This document shows, piece after piece, positions 51,780-61,025 of a DNA stretch of 64,000 bases; position 1 is the stretch's first letter; each line of letters begins with the position of its first letter. The DNA lies in the NCBI GenBank assembly GCA_001429255.1, contig LMJI01000001.1, positions 2,154,310 through 2,218,309 on the forward strand. Reading direction: 5' to 3'. Source of the DNA: Cellulomonas sp. Root930 (lineage in GTDB: Bacteria > Actinomycetota > Actinomycetes > Actinomycetales > Cellulomonadaceae). The notes under the pieces were generated by a model. The model searched no databases. It was given only the letters and a program-made list of their open reading frames with translations, and was not told the DNA's origin. Made by a program: the position numbers and the translations under genes.

Positions 51780-51820
51780 GGTCGGGGCCAGGCTGTCCGT
51801 AAGGACGGCCGGCCCCGGCC
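51780..51820 (+). terminator. Hairpin terminator after folD
   Basis: Outer 10-bp stem GGTCGGGGCC / GGCCCCGGCC (one wobble) enclosing an inner TCCGT/ACGG hairpin, 10 nt after the stop codon. Confidence 0.65.
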
Positions 51821-51838
51821 GTCGGAGGGAGCACCGCC

Positions 51839-52318
51839 ATGGGTATCGTCCGCCCGCACCTCTGGTTCGACGACCAGGCCGTGCCGGCCGCGCAGTTCTA
51901 CGCGTCCGTGATCCCGCGCACGACGATCCACTCCGTCGCGACAGCCCCGCCCGGGACGCCCGGCCTCGCTGAGGGTGCCGAGTTCATCGTCGAGCTGACG
52001 ATCGACGGCCTGCGCGCGACGTTCCTCAACGGGGGCCCGCACTTCACGCTCGACGAGGCCTTCTCGTTCGTCCTGGACTGTCAGGACCAGGCCGAGGTCG
52101 ACCACTACTGGGACGTCCTGACCGCCGACGGCGGCCGCCCGAGCCAGTGCGGGTGGCTCGTCGACAAGTTCGGAGTCTCGTGGCAGGTGGTCCCCGTCCA
52201 GCTCGACGACGTGATGTCGCGTCCCGACGCCGAGGGGGTCGCTCGCGCGATGGCGGTCATGCTCACCATGGGCAAGCTGGACATCGATGCCCTCGAAGCG
52301 GCTTACGCGGGCAGGTGA
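51839..52318 (+). CDS. VOC superfamily protein (PhnB/3-demethylubiquinone-methyltransferase-like fold)
   Basis: A 159-residue glyoxalase-fold protein of the PhnB type: P-H-L-W-F-D-D-Q-A near the start, F-Y-A-S-V-I-P, F-L-N-G-G-P-H-F, and C-G-W-L-V-D-K-F-G-V-S-W-Q-V-V-P near residue 102. Function unknown. GGAGGGAG lies upstream of ATG 51839. Confidence 0.85.
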   Translation: MGIVRPHLWFDDQAVPAAQFYASVIPRTTIHSVATAPPGTPGLAEGAEFIVELTIDGLRATFLNGGPHFTLDEAFSFVLDCQDQAEVDHYWDVLTADGGRPSQCGWLVDKFGVSWQVVPVQLDDVMSRPDAEGVARAMAVMLTMGKLDIDALEAAYAGR

Positions 52319-52352
52319 CGGAGCTGTCGGCGGCATCGGGTTGGATGGTCCG

Positions 52353-53165
52353 GTGCTGACCATCGCGAGCGTGAACGTCAACGGCATCCGGGCTGCCTAC
52401 AAGCGGGGCATGGGTGCCTGGTTGGAGGCCCGGCAGCCGGACGTGATCCTCCTGCAGGAGGTCCGCGCGTCGGACGAGATCCTGGCGGACCACCTGCCGG
52501 CGGGGGAGTGGGACCTGGCGCACGAGGCCAGCGAGACCAAGGGCCGCGCGGGGGTCGCCATCGCGAGCCGGCTGCCGATGACCGCGGTCCGGATCGGCCT
52601 GAGGACGGGCGTGACCGGGGACTCCGGCCGCTGGGTCGAGGCCGACCTGGAGCTGCCGTCGCACGACGGCGCGCCGGCGCGGACCCTCACGGTCGTGTCC
52701 ACCTACCTGCACTCCGCCACCGCCGGGACGCCGTCGATGGACGAGAAGTACGCGTTCCTCGACCACGTCACCGGACGGTTGGCGGACATCGCGGAGCAGG
52801 GCGGCTACGCGGTCGTCGCGGGCGACGTGAACATCGCGCACCGCGAGGTGGACCTCAGGAACTGGAAGGGCAACCTCAAGTCCGCGGGCTTCCTGCCGCG
52901 CGAGCGCGCCTACCTGGACCGCTGGTTCGACGACCTCGGGTGGCACGACCTCGGCCGCGAGCTCGGCGGCGAGGGGCCGGGACCGTTCACGTGGTGGTCC
53001 TGGCGCGGCAAGGCGTTCGACAACGACGCGGGCTGGCGCATCGACTACCAGCTGGCCACGCCGGACCTGGCGGACGCCGCTGTGCGCGCCACCGTCGACC
53101 GCGCGCCCACGTACGCCGAGCGGTTCTCCGACCACGCGCCGCTGGTGGTCGAGTTCGACCTCTGA
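52353..53165 (+). CDS. xthA: Exodeoxyribonuclease III / AP endonuclease
   Basis: A 270-residue DNA repair nuclease of the EEP family. N-terminal A-S-V-N-V-N-G-I-R-A, the metal-binding L-L-Q-E-V, the catalytic G-D-V-N-I-A-H, W-S-W-R-G and the terminal S-D-H-A-P-L-V catalytic His. GTG 52353 gives the normal start; no Shine-Dalgarno is present and TTGGAT lies 6 nt upstream. Confidence 0.93.
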   Translation: MLTIASVNVNGIRAAYKRGMGAWLEARQPDVILLQEVRASDEILADHLPAGEWDLAHEASETKGRAGVAIASRLPMTAVRIGLRTGVTGDSGRWVEADLELPSHDGAPARTLTVVSTYLHSATAGTPSMDEKYAFLDHVTGRLADIAEQGGYAVVAGDVNIAHREVDLRNWKGNLKSAGFLPRERAYLDRWFDDLGWHDLGRELGGEGPGPFTWWSWRGKAFDNDAGWRIDYQLATPDLADAAVRATVDRAPTYAERFSDHAPLVVEFDL

Positions 53166-53224
53166 CCGGCGCCCCTCCAGGGTGACCGCTACCGTGGGAG
53201 CAACCCGGCCGGCAGGGGGTACGC

Positions 53225-55885
53225 ATGCCCAGACGTGGCTCCAGGACGTGCGCGGTCCTCCTCGGTGTGCTGCTCGCAGCCGTGCTGGGCACGGTCCACG
53301 CCTCCATCGCGTCGGCCGACTTCGCGACCCAGTGCGCGGCGCCCGACCGTACGGTCGCCGCCGGTGACCTCACGATCACCGTGGCCGCCGGCGAGACGGT
53401 CCTCGTCGCCTCCGGCTTCACCGGCGGGGTGGATGCACTCCCTGTGGGCGGGATCCTGTGCGTCGGGCCCGGGGCGACCCTGAGTGCCGGCTACCTGAAC
53501 AACGCCGCCGGGGCGCTGGTGGTCGCGGCCGGGGGCGCCGTGACCATGCCGTCCGTCGTGGTGGCCGCCGGCTTCTCGCTCGAGCTCGAGGGCAGCGGGA
53601 CGTTCCAGGGCCTCGGAGTCAACGGTGCGGCAGACATCCACGTCGCTCCCGGCGCCGACCTGACGATCGCGTCGGACCTCAGCCCCGCGGCCGGAGCCTT
53701 CGTCAACGAGGGGTCGTTCACCGTCGAGGGGGCGATGAACCTCAACGCCGCCGTCTCCTTCGACAACGCCGGCACCTTGTCGGTGGCCGGCGCCGCGACC
53801 GTGAGCGGCTCCCTGACCACCAGCGGGCAGGCCACGTTCTCCGCCGGGGTCACCGTCAACTCGGCGGGCTCGCTGGTGAACTCGTGCGTCGTGGACGCGC
53901 AGGGCGACCTGATCAACGATGGCACCGGCTCGAGCAACGCCGGACTGGTGCTGGTCGGGGGCGACTTCCGGAACAACGGCAGCTGGCAGCAGTCGCACGA
54001 GGGGGTGACCAGCGCCGTCGGGCTGGTCGACGACGGCTCGGTCGGCGGGTTCGGCAGCTATCGGTTCTCGGGCACCACGAGCGTGCAGGGCAGCTGGCTC
54101 GGTGCGTCCGCGGCGGACCCGATCCGGGTGCAGACCGTCGCGCCGGGCGGCCAGGTGTTCGACGTCGAGACCGGCACGATCGCGAACGTCGTGCGCACGA
54201 CGGTCGACATCCTCGAGCCGGCCTGTGCGGCTTCGCCGGCTGCGTGGGCGGACGTCGAGGCGTCGAAGACCGGGCCGGCGACCGTGCTGGAGGGCGGCAC
54301 GGTCAGCTACTCGATCACCGTCCGCAACACCGGGGCGCAGGATGCGGTGGACGTGGTGGTCAGCGACCCGGTGCCGACGGGCCTGGCCCTCGACCCCGCC
54401 TCGACCACCGGCACGCTCACCGGTGGGGTGCTGACATGGCAGCTGGGGACGGTCTCCGTGGGTCAGGTGGTGACGCTCGGCTACGCCGGCACGGTGTCGG
54501 CGCCCGCGGGGTCGACGCTGGTCAACGTGGTCCGGTCCACGTCCAGCACGCCGGACCCGGTCCTGGCCAACAACGACGGGTCGGCAGACGCGAGCCAGGT
54601 GTCCACGGCCGTGCTCGCCGCCCCGCCGCCGCCCAACCAGCCGCCCGTCGCGGACGACCTCGTGCGGGACACGACCACACGGGTGCTCGTCGTGGGGACC
54701 GTGACGGCGAGCGACCCCGACGCCGGGCAGCAGCTCTCCTTCACGCAGGCGACCGCAACGACCCACGGCCAGCTCGTCTTGAGCGCCGGCGGCGGCTTCG
54801 CCTACGTCTCCGACCCGGACTTCGCAGGGGTCGACACGTTCGACTTCCAGGTGTGCGACAACGCGTCACCCACCCCGGCGTGCGACACGGGCACGGTCAC
54901 GCTCAACATCCGTCCGCGCGCGACGGACGACGTCGCCGTGACGTTCTCGGGCGTCCCGGTCGTCGTGCCCGTCGTCTCCAACGACACGGCGGGCGCGCCG
55001 CTGGACCCCGTGGTCGTGACGCAGCCGACGAACGGGTCGGTGGTGCTCGATCCCGCCACCGGGGAGGCCACCTACACGCCGGATCCGGGCTTCACCGGTA
55101 CGGACACGTTCGGCTACCGGATCTGCTCTCCGACGGAGCCGACGTTCTGTGACGCCGCCGCGGTGCTCGTCGACGTGATCCCCCCGAACCTCCCGCCGAC
55201 GGTGGACCCGCTGACCCTGACCACGAGCTCCGGGATCCCCGTCACAGGCACGCTGGTCCTCGCAGATCCGGACGCGGGGGACACGGTCACGGCGCACGGA
55301 GGCATCCCACCGCGCAGCGGCACCGCGAGCGTGGCGCCCGACGGGTCGACCACCTACCGTCCGCTCGCGGTCTTCGCCGGCCGGGACTACTACGGCGACA
55401 TCGTGTGCGACGACGGCGTCCCCCTGCTGTGCACGACCGGGCTCGTGACGGTGGAGGTGCGGCCGTTGGCGGTGCCGGACGCAGCGACGACTGCGGAGGG
55501 GACCGCCGTCGACGTCGACATCGATGCCAACGACCAGGGGGCCGTCGGTCCGGCGACGGTGACCGTCGGCCCCGCGCACGGCACCGTCACGATCTCCGGC
55601 GGGACCGCCCGGTACGTGCCGGACCCCGAATTCTCGGGCGCGGACGCGTTCGACTACACGATCTGCGCGGCGATCGCGCCGGACCTGTGCGCAACGACCA
55701 CCGTGACGCTCACCGTGACCGCGATCCCGCCGGTCCCGCCGGCGCCCGGCCTCGAGCCGGCGCCCGGCACGGACGACGTCCTCGCCGTCACGGGTGCCGA
55801 GGCTGCACCTCTGCTGCTGCTGGCGTCGGAGCTGGTGCTGGGCGGCGCGGTGCTGGTTCTCGCGGTCCGGCGTCTCCGGACCTAG
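53225..55885 (+). CDS. Wall-anchored repeat protein with DUF11/Ig-like domains
   Basis: An 886-residue surface protein. A signal peptide (about 1-31) is followed by a beta-helix-like segment (about 90-270) of short repeated S-x-G-x-x-T phrases, a DUF11 domain (about 340-460; V-S-Y-S-I-T-V-R-N-T-G, D-V-V-V-S-D-P-V-P-T-G-L), and three cadherin-like Ig repeats (about 480-840; D-P-D-F-A-G-V-D-T-F, D-P-G-F-T-G-T-D-T-F, D-P-E-F-S-G-A-D-A-F). It ends with LAVTG at 853-857, a hydrophobic segment and R-R-L-R-T, the sorting signal of class E sortases. No sortase lies in the window. Function may be adhesion; inferred. Confidence 0.88.
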   Translation: MPRRGSRTCAVLLGVLLAAVLGTVHASIASADFATQCAAPDRTVAAGDLTITVAAGETVLVASGFTGGVDALPVGGILCVGPGATLSAGYLNNAAGALVVAAGGAVTMPSVVVAAGFSLELEGSGTFQGLGVNGAADIHVAPGADLTIASDLSPAAGAFVNEGSFTVEGAMNLNAAVSFDNAGTLSVAGAATVSGSLTTSGQATFSAGVTVNSAGSLVNSCVVDAQGDLINDGTGSSNAGLVLVGGDFRNNGSWQQSHEGVTSAVGLVDDGSVGGFGSYRFSGTTSVQGSWLGASAADPIRVQTVAPGGQVFDVETGTIANVVRTTVDILEPACAASPAAWADVEASKTGPATVLEGGTVSYSITVRNTGAQDAVDVVVSDPVPTGLALDPASTTGTLTGGVLTWQLGTVSVGQVVTLGYAGTVSAPAGSTLVNVVRSTSSTPDPVLANNDGSADASQVSTAVLAAPPPPNQPPVADDLVRDTTTRVLVVGTVTASDPDAGQQLSFTQATATTHGQLVLSAGGGFAYVSDPDFAGVDTFDFQVCDNASPTPACDTGTVTLNIRPRATDDVAVTFSGVPVVVPVVSNDTAGAPLDPVVVTQPTNGSVVLDPATGEATYTPDPGFTGTDTFGYRICSPTEPTFCDAAAVLVDVIPPNLPPTVDPLTLTTSSGIPVTGTLVLADPDAGDTVTAHGGIPPRSGTASVAPDGSTTYRPLAVFAGRDYYGDIVCDDGVPLLCTTGLVTVEVRPLAVPDAATTAEGTAVDVDIDANDQGAVGPATVTVGPAHGTVTISGGTARYVPDPEFSGADAFDYTICAAIAPDLCATTTVTLTVTAIPPVPPAPGLEPAPGTDDVLAVTGAEAAPLLLLASELVLGGAVLVLAVRRLRT

Positions 55886-55956
55886 TCCTCCGGGAGCGGT
55901 GACGGCGCTCCGTCCGGACGACGCGGCGGGCGATTCCCGCTGGCTACGGTGGTCGG

Positions 55957-57081
55957 GTGACGAGCGCGCCGTGGACCGGACCGCCCTGGGGACGTGTCCG
56001 GCCGGGCTGGGTGGTCGTCCCCGCGACGTTCCTGGCGATCGTCACCGTGCTCGGCTGCGCGGCTGCCAGCAGGTGGCACCCGCAGGGCCGGCCGTTCGAC
56101 CTGCTCGCCGCAGTCCTGCTCCTGCTCGCACCGGCCGCGCTCGTCGCCGTGGTGCAGCGCGGACCGGTCGCGGCGCTCGGCGCGGTGCTCGCAGACGCCG
56201 GTCCGCTGACCTACTTGGCGCTCGGCTACGAGCCGGGACCGGTGCTCGTGCCCCTCGCCGTCGTCGTGGTGGCTCTCGGCGCGACGCGCCGGCGGTGGCT
56301 GTCCTGGGGCGCCGGCACGGTCGGCGCCCTCGGTGTCGCGGTGCTCGCAGCAACGACCCCGTCCCCGCGCCCGGTCTACGCCACGCTCGCGGTCACCGGG
56401 CTCCTCGTCGCGATGCTCGTGGGGGAGGGTGCGCGCGGCCGCGGGGAGCGGATGCAGGCGCTGCGGGCCGCGCGCCTGTCCCGGCAGGAGTCGGCGGTCG
56501 CGGCGGAGCGGCTGCGGATCGCGCGCGAGCTGCACGACGTGCTGGCGCACTCGTTGTCGGGGATCACCGTGCAAGCCGGGGTGGGCCTGCACCTGATGGA
56601 CCGGGAGCCCGAGGCTGCGCGCCGGGCGCTCGTGGAGATCCGCGAGGCCAGCAGGGATGCGCTCGACGAGGTCCGGGACGTGCTGGGCATCTTGCGCGCA
56701 GACGGTGAGGCCCCGCGGGAGCCGGCGCGGACGAGGAGCCTGCAGGGACTGGTGGACCGGGCGCGCGACGAGGGCCTGCGCGTCGAGGCGGACGGGCTCG
56801 ACGCGCAGGTCGGTGACCAGGTCGGCACCGTGGTGCTCCGCACCCTCCAGGAGGCGCTCACCAACGTCCGACGTCATGCTCCTGGCGCATCCGTGCAGGT
56901 CAGCCTGGCCGTGAGCGAGACGGTGGTGCTCGACGTCCGGGACGACGGACCCCCGGTCGGCACGCTCGTCGAGGGGTACGGCCTGCGCGGCATGCGCGAG
57001 CGGGCAGAGGCCCTCGGTGGCACGTTGTCCGCCGCGTCCGGGCCGACCGGCTTCCACGTCCGACTGGAGGTCCCGCGGTGA
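55957..57081 (+). CDS. NarL-type sensor histidine kinase
   Basis: A 374-residue membrane kinase. Four to six transmembrane segments (about 18-155), HisKA_3 dimerisation region with His193 (R-E-L-H-D-V-L-A-H) and a C-terminal ATPase with E-A-L-T-N-V-R-R-H-A and G-Y-G-L-R-G-M-R-E-R. TACGGT lies 6 nt before GTG (leaderless). Stop overlaps the response regulator start (GTGA). Confidence 0.92.
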   Translation: MTSAPWTGPPWGRVRPGWVVVPATFLAIVTVLGCAAASRWHPQGRPFDLLAAVLLLLAPAALVAVVQRGPVAALGAVLADAGPLTYLALGYEPGPVLVPLAVVVVALGATRRRWLSWGAGTVGALGVAVLAATTPSPRPVYATLAVTGLLVAMLVGEGARGRGERMQALRAARLSRQESAVAAERLRIARELHDVLAHSLSGITVQAGVGLHLMDREPEAARRALVEIREASRDALDEVRDVLGILRADGEAPREPARTRSLQGLVDRARDEGLRVEADGLDAQVGDQVGTVVLRTLQEALTNVRRHAPGASVQVSLAVSETVVLDVRDDGPPVGTLVEGYGLRGMRERAEALGGTLSAASGPTGFHVRLEVPR

Positions 57082-57743
57082 TCCGGGTGCTGCTGGCGGA
57101 CGACCAGGGTCTGGTCCGGGGCGGCTTCCGTGCGCTCATCGACGCCGAGCTCGACCTGACGGTGGTCGGTGAGGCGTCGACCGGGGACGACGCCGTCCGG
57201 CTGGCGCTCGACCTCCTGCCCGACGTCGTGCTCATGGACATCCGGATGCCGGGCACCGACGGCCTGACGGCGACGCGCCGCATCGTCGACGACCCGCGTG
57301 CCGCGCAGGTGCGCGTCGTGGTGGTGACCACGTTCGAGCTGGACGAGTACGTGGCCGAGGCGATCCGCGGGGGAGCGTCGGGCTTCCTGGTCAAGGACAC
57401 CGAGCCGGCGGACCTGCTGCGGGCCGTCCGGGTGGTCGCGGCCGGTGACGCGCTCCTGTCGCCGACGGTTACGCGACGGCTCCTGGCCACCGTCGCGCGC
57501 GCGACGCGGGAGGTCGCGGAGCCGGCCGCGCTCTCCGACCTCACCCCGCGCGAGCGCGAGGTGCTGGTGCTCGTGGCCGAAGGGCTGTCCAACGACGAGA
57601 TCGGCGCGCGGCTGTTCCTGAGCCCGCTCACCGTCAAGACCCACGTGCTGCGCGCGGGCACGAAGCTCGGCGCCCGCGACCGCGCGCAGCTCGTGGTCGT
57701 GGCCTACGAGTCCGGGCTGGTGCGTCCCGGCTGGTCCGGCTGA
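57078..57743 (+). CDS. NarL/LuxR-family response regulator
   Basis: A 221-residue regulator. Receiver domain with Asp54 (L-M-D-I-R-M-P) and Lys106 (F-L-V-K-D), and C-terminal LuxR HTH (L-T-P-R-E-R-E-V-L, L-S-N-D-E-I-G-A-R-L-F-L-S). Cognate of the preceding kinase. Targets may include the following SHOCT gene; inferred from proximity. Confidence 0.93.
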   Translation: MIRVLLADDQGLVRGGFRALIDAELDLTVVGEASTGDDAVRLALDLLPDVVLMDIRMPGTDGLTATRRIVDDPRAAQVRVVVVTTFELDEYVAEAIRGGASGFLVKDTEPADLLRAVRVVAAGDALLSPTVTRRLLATVARATREVAEPAALSDLTPREREVLVLVAEGLSNDEIGARLFLSPLTVKTHVLRAGTKLGARDRAQLVVVAYESGLVRPGWSG

Positions 57744-57853
57744 CTCCGGCCGGAGCAACCGGGACGCTCCGGGTGGACGACGACGGGCGGCAGTCCGTCG
57801 GGAGACGGTGGCGTGGCGGTCGACGGTCGGCCGCCACGTCCTCGGAGGTCGTC

Positions 57854-58135
57854 ATGCTCGCCACGCTCGTGTCCCACCCGGTCGGCTACGGCTGGGGCTG
57901 GGGACCTGGACCCTGGTTCCTGCTCGTCCCGTTGTTCTGGTTCGGGTTGATCGCCCTGCTCTTCGCCCTGGGTGGCCGCCGACGCCGGCGCTACTGGGCG
58001 GCCTGGGACGGACAGCGCGACGGGGGAGGCGCCCGGACCGTGCTCGCCGAGCGCTACGCCCGCGGGGAGATCGACGAGACCGAGTACCGGGCGCGGCTCG
58101 AGGTGCTGCTGCGGGCGGACGATCCCCAGGGCTGA
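57854..58135 (+). CDS. SHOCT-domain small membrane protein
   Basis: A 93-residue protein: one Gly/Trp/Pro-rich N-terminal segment, one transmembrane helix, a basic R-R-R-R-R cluster and a C-terminal SHOCT motif (L-A-E-R-Y-A-R-G-E-I-D-E-T-E-Y). ATG 57854 has GGAGG 5 nt upstream; an upstream GTG (57773) is less likely. Its stop abuts that of the convergent lipoprotein gene. Confidence 0.82.
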   Translation: MLATLVSHPVGYGWGWGPGPWFLLVPLFWFGLIALLFALGGRRRRRYWAAWDGQRDGGGARTVLAERYARGEIDETEYRARLEVLLRADDPQG

Positions 58136-59035
58136 TCAGCCCGCGTCGAGGGCGTACGCCTCCACCAGTGCTTCCAGCTGCTCGCGGTGGGCGTCGACGA
58201 ACTCCTGCTCCATGACGTGCTGCGCCGCGAGCATCGAGGTCTGGTAGTCGGTCTCGATCTGACACGTGAGGTCGGCGACCGCGGTGTCGATCTCCCTCTT
58301 CTGGACCTCCGGGGTGATGATCACGCCCGAGCTGCCGCCCGACAGGCTCTCCTGGGCGTCGCTCGGCGTGGCCACGTCGTACCCGGCGTCCGCCATGCAC
58401 GCTGACCACTCGGTGGCCGCCTCGGTCATCCGGGGGTCCTCCAGCATCGCGAACAGCCAGGTCTCGTACTGCGCGTGCAGCTCGGCGAACGCCGGGTCCT
58501 CCTCCCACCGCCCGTCCTGGTACACGGTGGTCTGCGCGTCCCCTGCGCACCCGCCGGGGTTCTCCGGGTCGCTGAAGTCCCACATCGCCTGGTCGTACGC
58601 GGTCCGTGCGCTCGACGAGAGCGACTCCAGGTACTCCTCGTTGGGGTCGGCGGGCTCCGTCGTGTCCGGGGGTGGGCCGGTGGTGGTCGAGCCGTACCCG
58701 TACTGCTGGGCGTACTCGAGGGTGAACTGCTCCCACTCGTCCCACTCGGGGGCGGGCTCCCGCGGCCAGTACTCGAAGCCCTCGTCGGCCATGCAGGCGG
58801 CGACGAGCTCCTCGACGCGCTTCTCCCGCCCGACGCGGTCGGCCTCCCCGTCGGCGCCGACCTGCTGGAGGTAGCTGAACAGCGGTCCGGGGGGACGGGG
58901 GCCCTGGGCGGCGGTCCTGGTGGTGGGGGACACGGACGGCCCAGCGGTCTCGGCGGTGTCGGGCTGGGGAGAGCAGGCGCCGACGAGCACAGCGAGCATC
59001 GCCGCGAGGACTCCGGCTGGTGCGCGGTGCGGCAT
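58136..59035 (-). CDS. Lipoprotein of unknown function
   Basis: A 299-residue secreted protein with lipobox V-G-A-C (Cys21) and an acidic, helical mature domain. Two similar phrases, A-C-M-A-D-E-G-F-E-Y and A-C-M-A-D-A-G-Y-D-V, suggest an internal duplication with conserved Cys. No known family recognised. Confidence 0.8.
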   Translation of the reverse strand: MPHRAPAGVLAAMLAVLVGACSPQPDTAETAGPSVSPTTRTAAQGPRPPGPLFSYLQQVGADGEADRVGREKRVEELVAACMADEGFEYWPREPAPEWDEWEQFTLEYAQQYGYGSTTTGPPPDTTEPADPNEEYLESLSSSARTAYDQAMWDFSDPENPGGCAGDAQTTVYQDGRWEEDPAFAELHAQYETWLFAMLEDPRMTEAATEWSACMADAGYDVATPSDAQESLSGGSSGVIITPEVQKREIDTAVADLTCQIETDYQTSMLAAQHVMEQEFVDAHREQLEALVEAYALDAG

Positions 59036-59111
59036 GTGGTGTCCCCGGTGGATCGTCGGCGAGCGGGTGCCGTCCGAAACTAGCGGGAGTCGGACTCGCC
59101 TGTCCGGCGCT

Positions 59112-60392
59112 TCACGCGTCGAGCACAGGGGCGCCCGGCAGGTCGCGCATCCCCAGCAGCGGCGAGACGACCACGGGCACCGCGGCGAGCGCCATGATCG
59201 CGACCGAGACCCAGAGCGTCGGGAGCACGCCGAGGTGCGTGCCGAGCCAGCCGCCGAGCAGGCCGCCGATGGGCATCGAGCCCCACACGATGAACCGCAC
59301 GGACGCGTTCATGCGACCCAGCAGCGGCGGCGGGCACACGCGCTGGCGGAAGCTCACCTGGGCCACGTTGTAGACGATCACGGCGAACCCGAACGCCGCG
59401 CCACCGGCGATGAGCAGCGCCGCGGCCGGGACCACGCCGGTGGACGCCAGCGGCATCAGCGCGGAGGCCGGCGCCATGACCAGCGCGGACAGCGGGATGA
59501 TCCGGCCCTCGCCGATCCACTGCGCGAGCCGGCCCGCGACCACGGCGCCGAGCAGCCCGCCGATCGCGCCGGCCGAGACGATCGCGCCCCACGTCGCGGT
59601 GCCTAGGTCGAGCGTGCGCAGCACATAGATCACCGTGACCGCACCGGCCAGCGACCCGGCGAAGTTGCCCAGCGACGTGCACGCGACGATCCGGCGCAGG
59701 TACGGCTCGTGCACGACGAACCGCAGGCCCTCGGCGATCTCGACCTTCAGTGGCCGGCGCGTGCTGGGGTGCGGCGGAGTCTCGACGTGCCGGATGCGGC
59801 CCACCGCGAACGCCGAGATCAGGTAGGTGACCACGGTGACCGCGATGAGCGCCGGCGCGGTGATCACCCGGAGCAGCAGACCGCCCAGCGCGGGGGCCGC
59901 CACCTGCGCGACCGAGGCGGTGGCCTGCAGCTTGGAGTTGCCCTCGACCAGGTGCTCGAGGCCGACCAGTCCCGGGATGTAGCTCTGGTGCGAGACGTCG
60001 AAGAACACCGTGGCGGCGCTGATGACCAGGGCGGCGACGACGAGCAGCGGGATCGACGCGTGCCCGGTGGCGGCCGTGACCACGACCGCGGCGAGCACGG
60101 CGGCCCGCACGAGGTCCGCCACGATGAGCACCCGGCGCTTGCGCATCCGGTCCACCCAGGCGCCCGCGGGGAGGCCGATCACCAGGAACGCGGCGTACTC
60201 CGCGGCGGTGAGGACGCCCATCTCCCACTCGGTCGCGGCCAGCTGCTGCACCGCGAAGATCGGCAGCGCGAGGGCCGTCAGCTGCGCGCCGAGCTGGCCG
60301 AGTGCGTCACCCGTCCAGAGTCGGCGGAAGTCCGGGTGGTGGACCAGCGAGCGGGGTTGCCCGGGTGCCAGAGTGGAAGGGTCGGTGCTCAC
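59112..60392 (-). CDS. MFS transporter (macrolide-efflux-like)
   Basis: A 426-residue major facilitator, about 12 transmembrane segments, beginning H-H-P-D-F-R-R-L-W-T-G-D as in the DHA3/Mef-type drug exporters, with A-G-A-W-V-D-R-M-R-K-R-R between helices 2 and 3. GTG 60392 chosen: TTGACA (60428-60423) and CATCCT lie upstream at 18-bp spacing, 6 nt before the GTG. Divergent from an ArsR gene, whose product probably represses it. Confidence 0.88.
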   Translation of the reverse strand: MSTDPSTLAPGQPRSLVHHPDFRRLWTGDALGQLGAQLTALALPIFAVQQLAATEWEMGVLTAAEYAAFLVIGLPAGAWVDRMRKRRVLIVADLVRAAVLAAVVVTAATGHASIPLLVVAALVISAATVFFDVSHQSYIPGLVGLEHLVEGNSKLQATASVAQVAAPALGGLLLRVITAPALIAVTVVTYLISAFAVGRIRHVETPPHPSTRRPLKVEIAEGLRFVVHEPYLRRIVACTSLGNFAGSLAGAVTVIYVLRTLDLGTATWGAIVSAGAIGGLLGAVVAGRLAQWIGEGRIIPLSALVMAPASALMPLASTGVVPAAALLIAGGAAFGFAVIVYNVAQVSFRQRVCPPPLLGRMNASVRFIVWGSMPIGGLLGGWLGTHLGVLPTLWVSVAIMALAAVPVVVSPLLGMRDLPGAPVLDA

Positions 60393-60411
60393 GCGACCAG
60401 GATGAGCCGAC

Positions 60412-60431
60412 TGATTGGGAAATGTCAATCA
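60412..60431. promoter_or_regulatory. Candidate ArsR operator in the MFS/arsR divergent promoter
   Basis: Perfect inverted repeat TGATTG-ggaaatgt-CAATCA. CAATCA overlaps the MFS -35 TTGACA region on the minus strand. Position between divergent efflux and regulator genes fits local repression. Confidence 0.6.
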
Positions 60432-60449
60432 CTGTGGGAGGATCGGCGC

Positions 60450-61025
60450 ATGACCGAGGCCGCACCGCTCGACGAGGCCGCCACCGCGGAGGCAGACGCG
60501 GACGCGCGCGCCCTGGCCAGCACGCTGCGCATCCGGATCCTGCGGCTCTGCCTCGACGAGCCGCTCACCAACCGGGAGATCGCGCAGCGCCTGGACCGCA
60601 ACCCCGCGACCGTCCTGCACCACGTCCGCACGCTCGTCGACCGGGGCTTCCTCAGCGCCGAACCCGTCCGCCGGGGTGCCCGCGGGGCGCGCGAGGTCCC
60701 CTACCGCGCCACCCGCAAGTCGTGGCGCACCCCCGGCGGCCCGGGCATGAGCCGGATCCTCATCGACACCTTCCTCGAGGAGGTCGCCCTCGTCGACCCC
60801 GCCGACGTCCTGGTCACCCGCCTCGGCCTGCGACTCGACCCGGGCGGTCTCGAGGAGCTGATGACCCGGGTGCACGCGGTCTTCCAGGACTTCGCGACGC
60901 GACCGCCCGACCCTGGCGGGATCCCGTACTCGGTGTTCTGGGCGCTGCACGAGGACGTGACGCGTCAGACGCCCCCACGCAGCGCGGCGATGGGCTCGAT
61001 CGACGCGGCCTTGAGCGACGGGTAG
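60450..61025 (+). CDS. ArsR-family transcriptional regulator
   Basis: A 191-residue winged-HTH protein (I-R-I-L-R-L-C, L-T-N-R-E-I-A-Q-R-L-D-R-N-P-A-T-V-L-H-H) with a ~100-residue C-terminal ligand domain. No metal-binding Cys motif, so it likely senses an organic ligand. GGGAGGA Shine-Dalgarno. Its last 61 bp overlap the 3' end of the convergent permease gene. Confidence 0.87.
   Translation: MTEAAPLDEAATAEADADARALASTLRIRILRLCLDEPLTNREIAQRLDRNPATVLHHVRTLVDRGFLSAEPVRRGARGAREVPYRATRKSWRTPGGPGMSRILIDTFLEEVALVDPADVLVTRLGLRLDPGGLEELMTRVHAVFQDFATRPPDPGGIPYSVFWALHEDVTRQTPPRSAAMGSIDAALSDG

Noticed and set aside
60426..60428. TTG as start of the MFS gene
   Set aside because: It is the first triplet of the -35 hexamer TTGACA; GTG 60392 is preferred.
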